A DNA stretch of 57,303 nt from CAZTYW01 sp964617695 (GTDB lineage: Bacteria; Chloroflexota; Dehalococcoidia; UBA2247; RBG-13-53-26), in the NCBI GenBank assembly GCA_964617695.1, contig CAZTYW010000005.1, forward strand, positions 1 through 57,303. Reading direction: 5' to 3'. The translations under genes were made by a program, and so were the position numbers. How positions within the stretch are numbered: the stretch's first letter is position 1; every line of letters begins with the position of its first letter. Below the pieces are notes generated by a model. That model did no database searches, had not been told where the DNA came from, and saw only the letters and a program-made list of their open reading frames with translations. Shown piece by piece: positions 35,004 to 43,253 of this stretch.

Positions 35004-35696
35004 ATGAACCCTGACCACATCATCTATGTCAGTGACCTGCACAAGACGTATGACACCGGCAAGTTCAAGGTTCACGCCCTGAGGGGCGTCGACTTCACCG
35101 TAGACCGGGGAGAAATGGTAGCCATAATGGGGCCCAGCGGCTGTGGCAAGACCACTCTGCTCAACTGCCTGTCTGGGTTGGATGATATTGATCGGGGCGA
35201 CGTGATCGTCGAGGGTGTGCGGCTTCATGAGATGTCAGACAGTGTGCGTACGGACTACCGGGCTCGCCGCATGGGGTTCGTCTTCCAGTTGTATAACCTG
35301 TTGCCGGTACTCAGTTCTGTGGAGAACGTGGAGTTGCCCCTGCTGGTCTCCGGAGTGCAGCCGGCGAAGAGTCGCCGTCTGGCCCTGGAAGCTCTGGACA
35401 TGGTGGGGCTCCCGGAGGTGGCAGACCGGATACCTGCTGAGCTATCCGGGGGGCAGCGCCAGCGGGTCACCATAGCCAGGGCCCTTGTCAACCGCCCGGC
35501 CATAGTATGGGGCGACGAGCCCACCGGGGACCTGGACAGTGAGACCACGGCCGATATCATGGATTTGCTTTGCCGGTTGAACAAGGAGAATCAGCAGACG
35601 TTTGTCCTGGTCACTCACTCCCGTGACGTAGCGGAGCGGGCTGACCGCATCGTCAGGATGCGGGATGGGCTCATTATCGGGGAAGGCCTGGCGTGA
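35004..35696 (+). CDS. ABC transporter ATP-binding protein (MacB/LolD type)
   Basis: 230 residues. Walker A GPSGCGKT (43-50), Q-loop in VFQLYNLLPVLSSVENV, signature LSGGQRQR, Walker B as IVWGDEPTGDLD (the usual LLADEP is WGDEP here), and switch histidine in VLVTHSRDVAE. This is the family of MacB/LolD/FtsE-like ATPases that work with FtsX-type permeases rather than with channel-forming ones. ATG 35004 lies behind GGAGGAAGG. Its TGA overlaps the permease GTG by four bases, so the two are translationally coupled. Confidence 0.94.
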   Translation: MNPDHIIYVSDLHKTYDTGKFKVHALRGVDFTVDRGEMVAIMGPSGCGKTTLLNCLSGLDDIDRGDVIVEGVRLHEMSDSVRTDYRARRMGFVFQLYNLLPVLSSVENVELPLLVSGVQPAKSRRLALEALDMVGLPEVADRIPAELSGGQRQRVTIARALVNRPAIVWGDEPTGDLDSETTADIMDLLCRLNKENQQTFVLVTHSRDVAERADRIVRMRDGLIIGEGLA

Positions 35697-38653
35697 ACGA
35701 ACTCTTCGGCATCTCAATCACCACCATAGCTCAGGTCTTGCTGGGCATATTCGTCGTCGTTCTGGCGCTGGTAGGGGTGCTGGCCTGGCGAAATCGAATA
35801 ATGCTCAAGCTGGGCGTGCGGAATATCCCCAGACGCCGTGCCCAGACGGCTCTGATCATCGTGGGCCTCATGCTGAGCACGGTCATCATCACCAGCGCCT
35901 TCGGCACCGGTGATACCATGGTCCATACCATCCGGTCGCTGGCGGTGCGCTCTCTGGGCAGCACTGATGAGGTTGTCACCGGTGGCAGTCTCGGTGCTGC
36001 GGGTAGCTTCCCGTACTTCGATTCCGTGCAGTTCGAGGAGCTCCGCGATGGTCTTTCCGCTGATGACAGGATAGACGGCCTGCTTCCTGCCATCCAGGAG
36101 GCGGCGCCTGTGGTGCCAACGGGGAGTGCCCAGGATGCTTCCCGTGTCACAGTGTTCGCACCTGATGCCGAATACTATTCGGGTTTCCAGGAGATGACTA
36201 CGGAGCAGGGCCAGGTGGTCACACTGGATGACCTGGGTGACGACGGGGTGTACCTGGACAGGGACGCAGCCGACGACCTTGGGGTGGGGCCCGGGGACAG
36301 GCTCCTGGTCTACCTGGGACAACAGCCTGCCGAAGTCGGCTTGAGCGCGATTGTAGAGGAGACTTCAGCAGGCACCGTATCGGTGATGGTCATGCCGCTG
36401 TCCAGGGCTCAACAGCTCCTTGGCAGAGAGGGGCAGATCAACGCCATACATGTGTCCAATAGGGGTGGATCGGTAGAAGGGGCGGCACTCAGCGATGAGG
36501 TCACAGCCGGACTGGAATCTCTTCTCGAGGGCACCGGCCTGGGAGTTGAGCCGGTGAAAAAGGATGCGCTGGAGGGCGCGGATACAGCGGGCAGCGTGTT
36601 CACCACAATATTTGTCGGATTCGGGTTGTTCTCTATCACCGCGGGTCTACTCCTCATATTCCTGGTCTTTGCCTTGCTGGCTGCAGCGCGGAAGTCGGAG
36701 ATGGGCATGGCACGGGCGGTGGGGACCAGGCGACACCACCTGATTCAGATGTTCGTGTTTGAAGGCACGGTCTACGACCTGGGTGCTGCGGCAGTAGGGG
36801 TGGTTCTGGGTGTACTGGTGACCTATGCGATAGCCGGTATCATGGCCAGCGCCTTTGGCAATACTCCGCTGGACCTGGCCTACCACTTTGAGCCCACGAG
36901 CCTGGTAGTGGCGTTCACTCTGGGTATGCTGGTCACCTTTTTCACCGTCGCCGCGGCGGCCTGGAGGGTCAGCCGGCTGAACATAGTCAGGGCCATCAGG
37001 GACATCCCCGAGCCTCGGCTGGAGAGGGTTGGGCGGCGATGGCTGTTCCTGGCGCTCGGACTGCTCTTTGCGGGACTGATGTTGGTCTTCGGTGGACTCG
37101 GCACCGAACAGGCCTCGCCGCTGTACCTGGGGGTCTCGCTGCTCATCATAGGTCTGGCGGTGTTGCTGCGCTGGATGGGGCTGAGTGAAAGAAGAGCGTT
37201 CACCCTGGCAGGCATCGCCCTTCTCGTCTGGTCGCTCCTGCCCATAGACGTGGTCAAGTTCTTGAGCCAGCTTGGGATGGGGATTGAGATGTTCTTCCTC
37301 ACCGGTATCATGATGGTCCTCGGCGCCGTGTGGGTGGTCACCTACAACATGGACCTTTTGCTGCGCCTGCTCACGTTTGTCCTGGGGAGGTTGAAGGGTG
37401 CAGTGCCGGCATTGAGGACGGCTATCGCCTATCCGGCGAACAACCGCCTGCGCACTGGACTGACGCTGGCCATGTTCTCACTGGTGATATTCACCATTGT
37501 CTTCATGTCGGTAGTGGTCACCGCCAGCACAGCCGCTCTGGAAGACGTCGAGTCCTTCTCAGGCGGCTACGACATTTGGGGTACTGTCAGCTACAACAAC
37601 CCGATTCCAGACATGCAGGCCGCTATTGCCGCGGCCCCTGGGCTCGACTCCGATGACTTTGAGGCTGTTGCCAGCCAGGCAGTGGTACCTCTGGAGGTGC
37701 GCCAGTCCGGGGTTGCAGGTGCCGAGTGGAACGACTATGTGGTGCAGGGCGTAGATGACGTGTATCTGGATACTAACGGTTTCGATTTCGCTGTCATGGC
37801 TGCGGACTACGGTTCCGCCAGTGAGGTGTGGCAGGCGGTCAAGGAGAACCCCGGACTTGCGGTGGTCAGTGCTGACGCTGCGCCGTCGCGAAGCCAGTTC
37901 GGTGTGACAGTGGGCGGGCCGGGCTTTCGCCTGGAAGGGGTCTACCTCGATGATGACGTCATGGCTCCCACAGACGTTGAGGTCAGAGGAGCCTTCACGG
38001 GTATAGACACGGTCGTCACTGTCATTGGCGTTCTCGAGGCGGTAAGCTTCAACTTCGGCATTTACGCTTCTCAGGAGACTCTATCTGGGGCAGCCGGCAT
38101 CGCGGTTCCGCCGACGACATACCTGTTCAGGCTGAGGGAAGGGGTGGACGCGGAGGCGACAGCCGAGGCCATCGAGTCTGAGTTTCGGGCAAACGGCATG
38201 GAGGCAGTGTCGATCGAGGAGATGCTTGATGAGGCCCGTGAGACCAGCTTCACCATCAACTCCCTGCTCCAGGGCTTCATGGGGCTTGGTCTGATCGTCG
38301 GCATTGCTGCCCTGGGCGTGATCAGCACCAGGGCAGTGGTGGAGAGGCGCCACGAGATAGGCGTCCTGAGGGCCATCGGCTATCAGCGACGGACAGTACA
38401 GCTCAGCTTCCTCCTGGAGTCTTCCTTCGTGGCACTCCTGGGTGTCTTCATCGGGGCGGCACTGGCGCTGGCCCTGTCGAGCAATGTCATAGACTTCTTG
38501 AAGGAGGACATACAGGGCCTGGAGTTTCAGATACCCTGGCTTCAGACGTTTGTTATTGCTGCGGTAGCGCTGGTCGCTTCCCTGCTGATGACCTTCCTCC
38601 CTGCGCGGCAGGCATCCAGGACCTGTCCTGCTGAAGCTCTGCGGTACGAGTAG
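35693..38653 (+). CDS. FtsX-like / MacB-type ABC permease
   Basis: 986 residues with two FtsX domains. The N-terminal half starts with a membrane segment (ITTIAQVLLGIFVVVLALVG) and then AQTALIIVGLMLSTVIITSAF, a large outer domain (~residues 85-300), and three membrane spans. A central block of several spans follows (about 450-590), then a second outer domain (~620-840) and a final FtsX triplet ending in RTCPAEALRYE. This duplicated form is typical of permeases that extract lipids, lipoproteins or peptides by mechanotransmission rather than transport through a pore. It pairs with the ATPase upstream. No specific substrate can be inferred. The start is GTG 35693. Confidence 0.92.
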   Translation: MNELFGISITTIAQVLLGIFVVVLALVGVLAWRNRIMLKLGVRNIPRRRAQTALIIVGLMLSTVIITSAFGTGDTMVHTIRSLAVRSLGSTDEVVTGGSLGAAGSFPYFDSVQFEELRDGLSADDRIDGLLPAIQEAAPVVPTGSAQDASRVTVFAPDAEYYSGFQEMTTEQGQVVTLDDLGDDGVYLDRDAADDLGVGPGDRLLVYLGQQPAEVGLSAIVEETSAGTVSVMVMPLSRAQQLLGREGQINAIHVSNRGGSVEGAALSDEVTAGLESLLEGTGLGVEPVKKDALEGADTAGSVFTTIFVGFGLFSITAGLLLIFLVFALLAAARKSEMGMARAVGTRRHHLIQMFVFEGTVYDLGAAAVGVVLGVLVTYAIAGIMASAFGNTPLDLAYHFEPTSLVVAFTLGMLVTFFTVAAAAWRVSRLNIVRAIRDIPEPRLERVGRRWLFLALGLLFAGLMLVFGGLGTEQASPLYLGVSLLIIGLAVLLRWMGLSERRAFTLAGIALLVWSLLPIDVVKFLSQLGMGIEMFFLTGIMMVLGAVWVVTYNMDLLLRLLTFVLGRLKGAVPALRTAIAYPANNRLRTGLTLAMFSLVIFTIVFMSVVVTASTAALEDVESFSGGYDIWGTVSYNNPIPDMQAAIAAAPGLDSDDFEAVASQAVVPLEVRQSGVAGAEWNDYVVQGVDDVYLDTNGFDFAVMAADYGSASEVWQAVKENPGLAVVSADAAPSRSQFGVTVGGPGFRLEGVYLDDDVMAPTDVEVRGAFTGIDTVVTVIGVLEAVSFNFGIYASQETLSGAAGIAVPPTTYLFRLREGVDAEATAEAIESEFRANGMEAVSIEEMLDEARETSFTINSLLQGFMGLGLIVGIAALGVISTRAVVERRHEIGVLRAIGYQRRTVQLSFLLESSFVALLGVFIGAALALALSSNVIDFLKEDIQGLEFQIPWLQTFVIAAVALVASLLMTFLPARQASRTCPAEALRYE

Positions 38654-38850
38654 TCAAATGCAGTCTGCCGCGGACGGACGACGGTGAAAATGCTGTGTGG
38701 ATTAGGCATATTTGCTCACATCATCGGCCCTTTGCCTAGGTATTAATGCTTATAGCAGGGGTTCGCCATGAGAGTTTTGGGCAGACGACAACAGGCATTA
38801 CGGCGGAAGTCAATAGTCGCACCACGGTGTTACCGTAATCGTAGAACGCG

Positions 38851-38940
38851 GTGGTGGAGGTAAGAGAGGTGTCAAGATAGCAAGAGGTCCCTCCCTTCCG
38901 CTCCGCTTGTCCCTACATTGCCGCTCTTACCTCCAACCAC
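38851..38940. repeat. Imperfect inverted repeat (16/17-base arms)
   Basis: GTGGTGGAGGTAAGAG (38851-38866) pairs with CTCTTACCTCCAACCAC (38924-38940), with one bulged base, enclosing ~57 bases. On RNA this would be a ~90-base hairpin. Confidence 0.6.
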
Positions 38941-39135
38941 TCTGTAAATGGTTTGGCGACTTCGGTCAAATCAGTGGATGCGCAGCGAAAGTCGCTACAG
39001 CACCTGGCTCGGCCACAAAGCGTTGCACCGTTCTGTGACATTCGGGTCGCGATCTGAGCGCGGCGTGCATCAACCCGCTAGAGTGGGCAGCCCATCAGGC
39101 TTAGTAGAGGTTGGCTGGCCAGATTGATATCATAC

Positions 39136-39160
39136 AGGCCTATCGAGGCCTTTTCTTTTT
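39136..39160 (+). terminator. Rho-independent terminator
   Basis: AGGCCT (39136-39141), loop ATCG, AGGCCT (39146-39151) and then TTTCTTTTT. Upstream of acsA; it would end a transcript coming from the left. Confidence 0.7.
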
Positions 39161-39292
39161 ATGTATGCGCCGGTCGGAATCCGGTAGGAGCTTGCGAGCG
39201 AAGCGAACCATGTGCCTGAATGACGGCAATCTGGCGTTCCGATTGTTGGCTGTCAGACTTGGGCGGTCCCGCTGCCAAAGGAGGGTTACACA

Positions 39293-41263
39293 GTGAAGCT
39301 GGACGTGCTGCCGCCAGAGGTCAGGAAGTTCTACGCACGGGCGGAGGCGGACTACAGCGGTTTCTGGGAGGACGCTGCTGCTGGTGCCGCTGATGATATC
39401 CACTGGTTCAAGAAGTGGGACAAGATCTTTGAATGGGACTATCCAACCTTCAAGTGGTACCTGGGGGGAGTCACCAACATAAGCTACAACTGCCTGGACT
39501 ACAAGATTGAGCGAGGCATGGGTGACAAGGCAGCTCTGGTGGCGGAGTGCGGCGACACGGGTGAGACGCGCACCGTCACCTACAGCCAGCTCCTCGACCT
39601 GGTGAGGCAATGTGCCTCTGCATTGAGGGGAATCGGGGTGGACAAGGGTGATCGGGTGGCCATCTACATGCCAGTGAGTATCGAAGCGACGGCATGCATG
39701 CTGGCCTGCGCCAGGATCGGCGCCATACACATGGTCATATTTGCCGGCTTCTCACCGGGTGCCATAGCCGACAGGGTTGAGTTGAGTGGCGCGGAATACC
39801 TCATCACCCAGGCCAGCGGGTCCAGGCGAGGCAAGCCAGTATTGCTGAAAGAAATGGTTGATGAGGCCCTGGGAAGGCTAGCTGACCAGGGTCAGGTCAA
39901 AACGGTGGTGGTCCTCGATCAGCACGCGGATGAGAACATTCCCATGAAGCCTGGCAGGGACGTACGGTGGGCCGATTTCCTGGCCAGAGGAGCGGGCTGC
40001 GAATCGGACTTTGTGCCTATGGAGGCTAACGAGCCACTATTCTTGCTACCTACGTCGGGGACGACGGCGAAACCGAAGGTCACCGTCCAGAATCACGGCG
40101 GCTACCAGGTGTACTGCTACTCACAGGGGAAGTGGATCTACGGTCTGAAATCTGACGATGTGTGGTTCTCGACCTCGGACATAGGCTGGATCGTAGGGCA
40201 CAGCTACATCGTGTACGCTCCTCTACTCTGCGGCTGCACCTCAATCCTGTACGAGGGCACCCCGGACTACCCGCGCCAGGACATGTGGTGGGACGTGATA
40301 GAGAGAAACAAGGTGACGGGTGTGTTTAGCTCCCCGACAGGAATACGGGCCCTGATGAGATACGGTGCAGACCAGGCACGAAAGCACGACTTCGGCAAAT
40401 TGGAGAGGGTGGTATCTGCCGGTGAGGTGCTCAACCCTGAGGCGTGGACGTGGCTGTACGAGGAGGTGTTCGAGGGCAAGATTCCAGTGATAGACCACAT
40501 GTGGCAGACCGAAACGTCGGGCTGCATAGTAGGCTACCCCTATGGCCTGGGCGCATCTCCGGTGAGACCGGGCTCGGCCGGTTTTCCGGCCCCGGGGGTG
40601 ATGGCTGACGTGGTTGACGAGAACGACGGCCACTCCCTTGGCCCGGTGGAGAAGGGTATCCTGGTAATCGAGAAACCCTTCCCGGGTCTGACTCCGACTC
40701 TGTGGCAGAATCGCCAGAGGTATCAGAGCGACTACTGGGAGACCAAGCCGGGCACCCAGGGCGTCTACTATGCCGGAGACGCGGCGTATAAGGATGAGGA
40801 CGGGTACATCTGGTTCGCCGGCAGGGCCGATGAAGTCATCAAGATCGCCGCTCACCGGGTAGGCACCATAGAGATCGAGAATGCGCTCGTGTCTCACCCG
40901 GCGGTGATTGAGGCGGCGGCATCGGGAATCCCCGATGAACTGCGCGGTGAGGTGGCCAGTGCCTTCGTGGTACTTGCCAACGGATACAAGCCCGGCGAGG
41001 ACTTGAAAGAGGAGCTCATCCAGCACGTCCGGAGCGAGATGGGGCCCATTGTGGTGATGAAAGACCTTGTGTTCGTCAACATGCTGCCCAAGACCAGGAG
41101 CGGCAAGATAATGAGAAGGGTCATCAAGTCGTTGATGACGAACAAGGAGCTTGGCGACCTGTCCACGCTGGAGGAAGAGGCGTCGGTCGAAGAAATAAAA
41201 CACGCGGTGCAAAACATGAGGGGCACGGAGGAGGACGGCGCAGCTTCGGCTGTCTCGAGCTAG
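39293..41263 (+). CDS. acsA: AMP-forming acetyl/propionyl-CoA synthetase-type ligase
   Basis: 656 residues, the size of acetyl-CoA synthetase. P-loop TSGTTAKPK (usual TSGSTGKPK), tryptophan-containing substrate region DIGWIVGHSYIVYAPLLCG, YYAGDAAYKDEDGYIWFAGRADEVIKIA for motif A8, and the adenylation lysine in KTRSGKIMRR. The C-terminus is longer and acidic. It converts acetate (or propionate) plus ATP and CoA to acyl-CoA. A GTG at 39293 follows GGAGGG (about six bases apart). It stands alone, with a terminator upstream. Confidence 0.93.
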   Translation: MKLDVLPPEVRKFYARAEADYSGFWEDAAAGAADDIHWFKKWDKIFEWDYPTFKWYLGGVTNISYNCLDYKIERGMGDKAALVAECGDTGETRTVTYSQLLDLVRQCASALRGIGVDKGDRVAIYMPVSIEATACMLACARIGAIHMVIFAGFSPGAIADRVELSGAEYLITQASGSRRGKPVLLKEMVDEALGRLADQGQVKTVVVLDQHADENIPMKPGRDVRWADFLARGAGCESDFVPMEANEPLFLLPTSGTTAKPKVTVQNHGGYQVYCYSQGKWIYGLKSDDVWFSTSDIGWIVGHSYIVYAPLLCGCTSILYEGTPDYPRQDMWWDVIERNKVTGVFSSPTGIRALMRYGADQARKHDFGKLERVVSAGEVLNPEAWTWLYEEVFEGKIPVIDHMWQTETSGCIVGYPYGLGASPVRPGSAGFPAPGVMADVVDENDGHSLGPVEKGILVIEKPFPGLTPTLWQNRQRYQSDYWETKPGTQGVYYAGDAAYKDEDGYIWFAGRADEVIKIAAHRVGTIEIENALVSHPAVIEAAASGIPDELRGEVASAFVVLANGYKPGEDLKEELIQHVRSEMGPIVVMKDLVFVNMLPKTRSGKIMRRVIKSLMTNKELGDLSTLEEEASVEEIKHAVQNMRGTEEDGAASAVSS

Positions 41264-41499
41264 ACATGCGCGGCCCGGAATGGGCCTGGCCGTCCGACGA
41301 AGCGCTTACCTCCTGCGAGCCCGTCTGTCTCGACTCGAACCGATGGTTCGTCCTGTTGCGCCTCCCGGCGCCCCGCTCTGCGAGCTTCTCCCGGATGTGT
41401 TCGGCGCGGGCCTGCCCTGACCGCAACGAGGATTCCCTCCTGGCTACCACCATCCCTGGGTGACCCCTGGGTCGAAGCTGTGCTGCAAGCCTGGCTGTC

Positions 41500-41528
41500 T
41501 TGACAAGCCATATGGCTGATGATAAATT
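41500..41528 (+). promoter_or_regulatory. Sigma-70 promoter of hrcA-grpE-dnaK
   Basis: Perfect TTGACA (41500-41505), 17 bases and TAAATT (41523-41528). The spacer holds a perfect 12-bp palindrome AGCCATATGGCT (41506-41517). The CIRCE element lies just downstream of the predicted start site. Confidence 0.65.
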
Positions 41529-41537
41529 ACTAGTCAG

Positions 41538-41564
41538 TTAGCAGTTTAGGTGGGAGAGTGCTAA
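41538..41564 (+). promoter_or_regulatory. CIRCE element (HrcA operator)
   Basis: Left arm TTAGCAGTT (41538-41546), exactly nine bases, right arm GAGTGCTAA (41556-41564). The right arm is perfect; the left departs from TTAGCACTC at two of nine positions. It covers the hrcA ribosome-binding region, as in other bacteria, so HrcA can repress transcription of its own operon. Confidence 0.9.
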
Positions 41565-41566
41565 AA

Positions 41567-42598
41567 ATGAGCGCCCAGACTACCGATCTTCCGCAGAGAA
41601 GGGCCACCATCCTGAGAGTTATCGTGGCTGAGCACATAGCTTCGGCTGTTCCGGTGCCGTCGGAGAGCATTGCTCGTGGCTATTCGCTCGGTATCAGCCC
41701 GGCGACCATAAGGCACGAGATGGCGCGCCTGGAGGAGGAGGGCTACATCAACCGCCCGCATACTTCTGCCGGAGGCGTGCCGACCGACAGGGCCTATCGT
41801 TATTACGTGGAATGTCTGGTTCAGGAGTCCAAGATCGGCCGGAAGGACCAGATGGCCATCCGGCGCTTTTTCGAAGAATCGGAGCAAGAGCCTGAAGCTT
41901 GGGCGCGCCTGGCAGTGTCAATCCTCACGGAGAGACTTGAAAGCATCGCCGTGGCTACGGTGCCACGCGCCGCAGTGTGTCGCTTCAGGCACGTGGACCT
42001 GGTAGCGCTTCAGGAGTTGCTGATCCTGCTGGTACTGGTGCTCCAGGAAGGGATGGTCAGGAAGCGGATTCTGGCTCTGAGTCAGGCTATGTCTCAGGAT
42101 GAGCTGACTGCCTCGGCCAACAAGATGAATGCCTCGTATCAGGGCCTGAGCTGCCGGCAGATCGGTGCCAGCGACGTTGACCTGTCTCCGGTTGAGCAGG
42201 GAATCAAGCATACTGTGATGGGTATGATGCAGACGGAGGAGAGACAGCAGAACGAGCAGTTCTATCTTGACGGGTTGCGATACTTGATCAGTCAGGCCGA
42301 GTCCATCAGGGAACGGAGTCTCCTCAGCCTGGTGGAAGCCATTGAGGAGAGGACCTTACTGAGTAACCTGCTGAGGTCCCTGGGCGACATATCGGGGACC
42401 AGGGTCACCATTGGCAACGAGAATCGGGAGGAGGCTCTCCAGGGATGCAGCGTCATCCTGAGCAACTACGGGGTTGATGAGAGGAGGGGGGCCGTGGGTG
42501 TCATCGGGCCCACGCGAATGCCCTATGGCCGCGTCATTCCGACCGTGGACTTTATCTCTTCAGTGTTGAGTGATATGTTCGGCAGGATATATACCTGA
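41567..42598 (+). CDS. hrcA: Heat-inducible transcription repressor HrcA
   Basis: 343 residues, the usual size. The N-terminal winged helix reads ISPATIRHEMARLEEEGYI, followed by the signature RPHTSAGGVPTDRAYRYYV. The C-terminal part has NYGVDERRGAVGVIGPTRMPYGRVIPTVDFI, typical of the family. HrcA dimers bind CIRCE and repress the chaperone operon until heat stress. ATG 41567 is chosen over GTG 41558, since the latter lies inside the CIRCE arm and has no spacing to the GGGAG. First gene of hrcA-grpE-dnaK. Confidence 0.95.
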   Translation: MSAQTTDLPQRRATILRVIVAEHIASAVPVPSESIARGYSLGISPATIRHEMARLEEEGYINRPHTSAGGVPTDRAYRYYVECLVQESKIGRKDQMAIRRFFEESEQEPEAWARLAVSILTERLESIAVATVPRAAVCRFRHVDLVALQELLILLVLVLQEGMVRKRILALSQAMSQDELTASANKMNASYQGLSCRQIGASDVDLSPVEQGIKHTVMGMMQTEERQQNEQFYLDGLRYLISQAESIRERSLLSLVEAIEERTLLSNLLRSLGDISGTRVTIGNENREEALQGCSVILSNYGVDERRGAVGVIGPTRMPYGRVIPTVDFISSVLSDMFGRIYT

Positions 42599-42612
42599 AG
42601 TCAGGGGTTGCC

Positions 42613-43239
42613 GTGGAGGACGAACAAGAGAAGGCTGAGGGAAAGCTGGAGACCGAGGCAGGCGAGGCAGATTCGCTGAGACAGGCTCTCGACGAGGAAA
42701 AGGCCAGGGCGGAGAGGTACCTGGATAACTGGCGCCGGGCTGAGGCAGACTTTGACAACTACAAGAAGCGCGTTGAGCAGGAGAAAGCAGACAGCAGCAA
42801 GTTCTCTAACATGGTGGTCATCATGGGCCTGCTGCCCGTGCTCGACGACTTCGAGAGGGCCTTCGATTCGCTCCCGGTCAAGCTGGCCGGGCTGACCTGG
42901 ATCGAGGGCATTCGGCTTATCCACCGCAAGCTCCGGGCCACCCTGGAAGCCAGGGGGCTGATGGAGATCAAGTCTCTCGGCGAACAGTTCGATCCTGCCG
43001 TTCATGAGGCGGTCACGCAGGCAGAGGGGGAGGAGGGGAAGGTCATCGAGGAGCTGCAGAAGGGCTACAAGCTGCATGATCGAGTAATCCGGCCTGCCCT
43101 GGTGGTGGTGGGCAAAGGCATCGAGGAAAAGAAGGGAGCAGAGGAGGTTGCCGAGGAGCAGGAGCCAGTGACGGAGGTGGAGTCCGTAGGGGAGGTGGCC
43201 GAAGAGAAATCCGGCGACGCACCGGACAACGCGGGTTAA
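42613..43239 (+). CDS. grpE: Nucleotide exchange factor GrpE
   Basis: 208 residues. A long charged N-terminal helix (LRQALDEEKARAERYLDNWRRA) leads into ADFDNYKKRVEQEK, and the C-terminal beta part has GEQFDPAVHEAV and GYKLHDRVIRPALVVV, the GrpE signature. It dimerises and releases ADP from DnaK. The acidic C-terminal tail (EEKKGAEEVAEEQEPV) is longer than in E. coli. The start is GTG 42613, 14 bases after hrcA. Confidence 0.95.
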   Translation: MEDEQEKAEGKLETEAGEADSLRQALDEEKARAERYLDNWRRAEADFDNYKKRVEQEKADSSKFSNMVVIMGLLPVLDDFERAFDSLPVKLAGLTWIEGIRLIHRKLRATLEARGLMEIKSLGEQFDPAVHEAVTQAEGEEGKVIEELQKGYKLHDRVIRPALVVVGKGIEEKKGAEEVAEEQEPVTEVESVGEVAEEKSGDAPDNAG

Positions 43240-43253
43240 GGGAGAAGAGAAGT

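Larger units (their letters stand above)
38654..39292. other. Non-coding region with inverted repeats and a terminator
   Basis: 639 bases. It contains a 7-bp inverted pair (ATTACGG 38797-38803 / CCGTAAT 38833-38839), a long imperfect inverted repeat (38851-38940), and a strong terminator (39136-39160), ~480 bases after the permease stop. It could encode a structured RNA, but no known family was recognised. Confidence 0.5.

Noticed and set aside
40241..41212. 323-aa open frame on the minus strand over acsA
   Set aside because: Antisense to a well-identified gene; composition (His/Arg-rich) is typical of a shadow frame.
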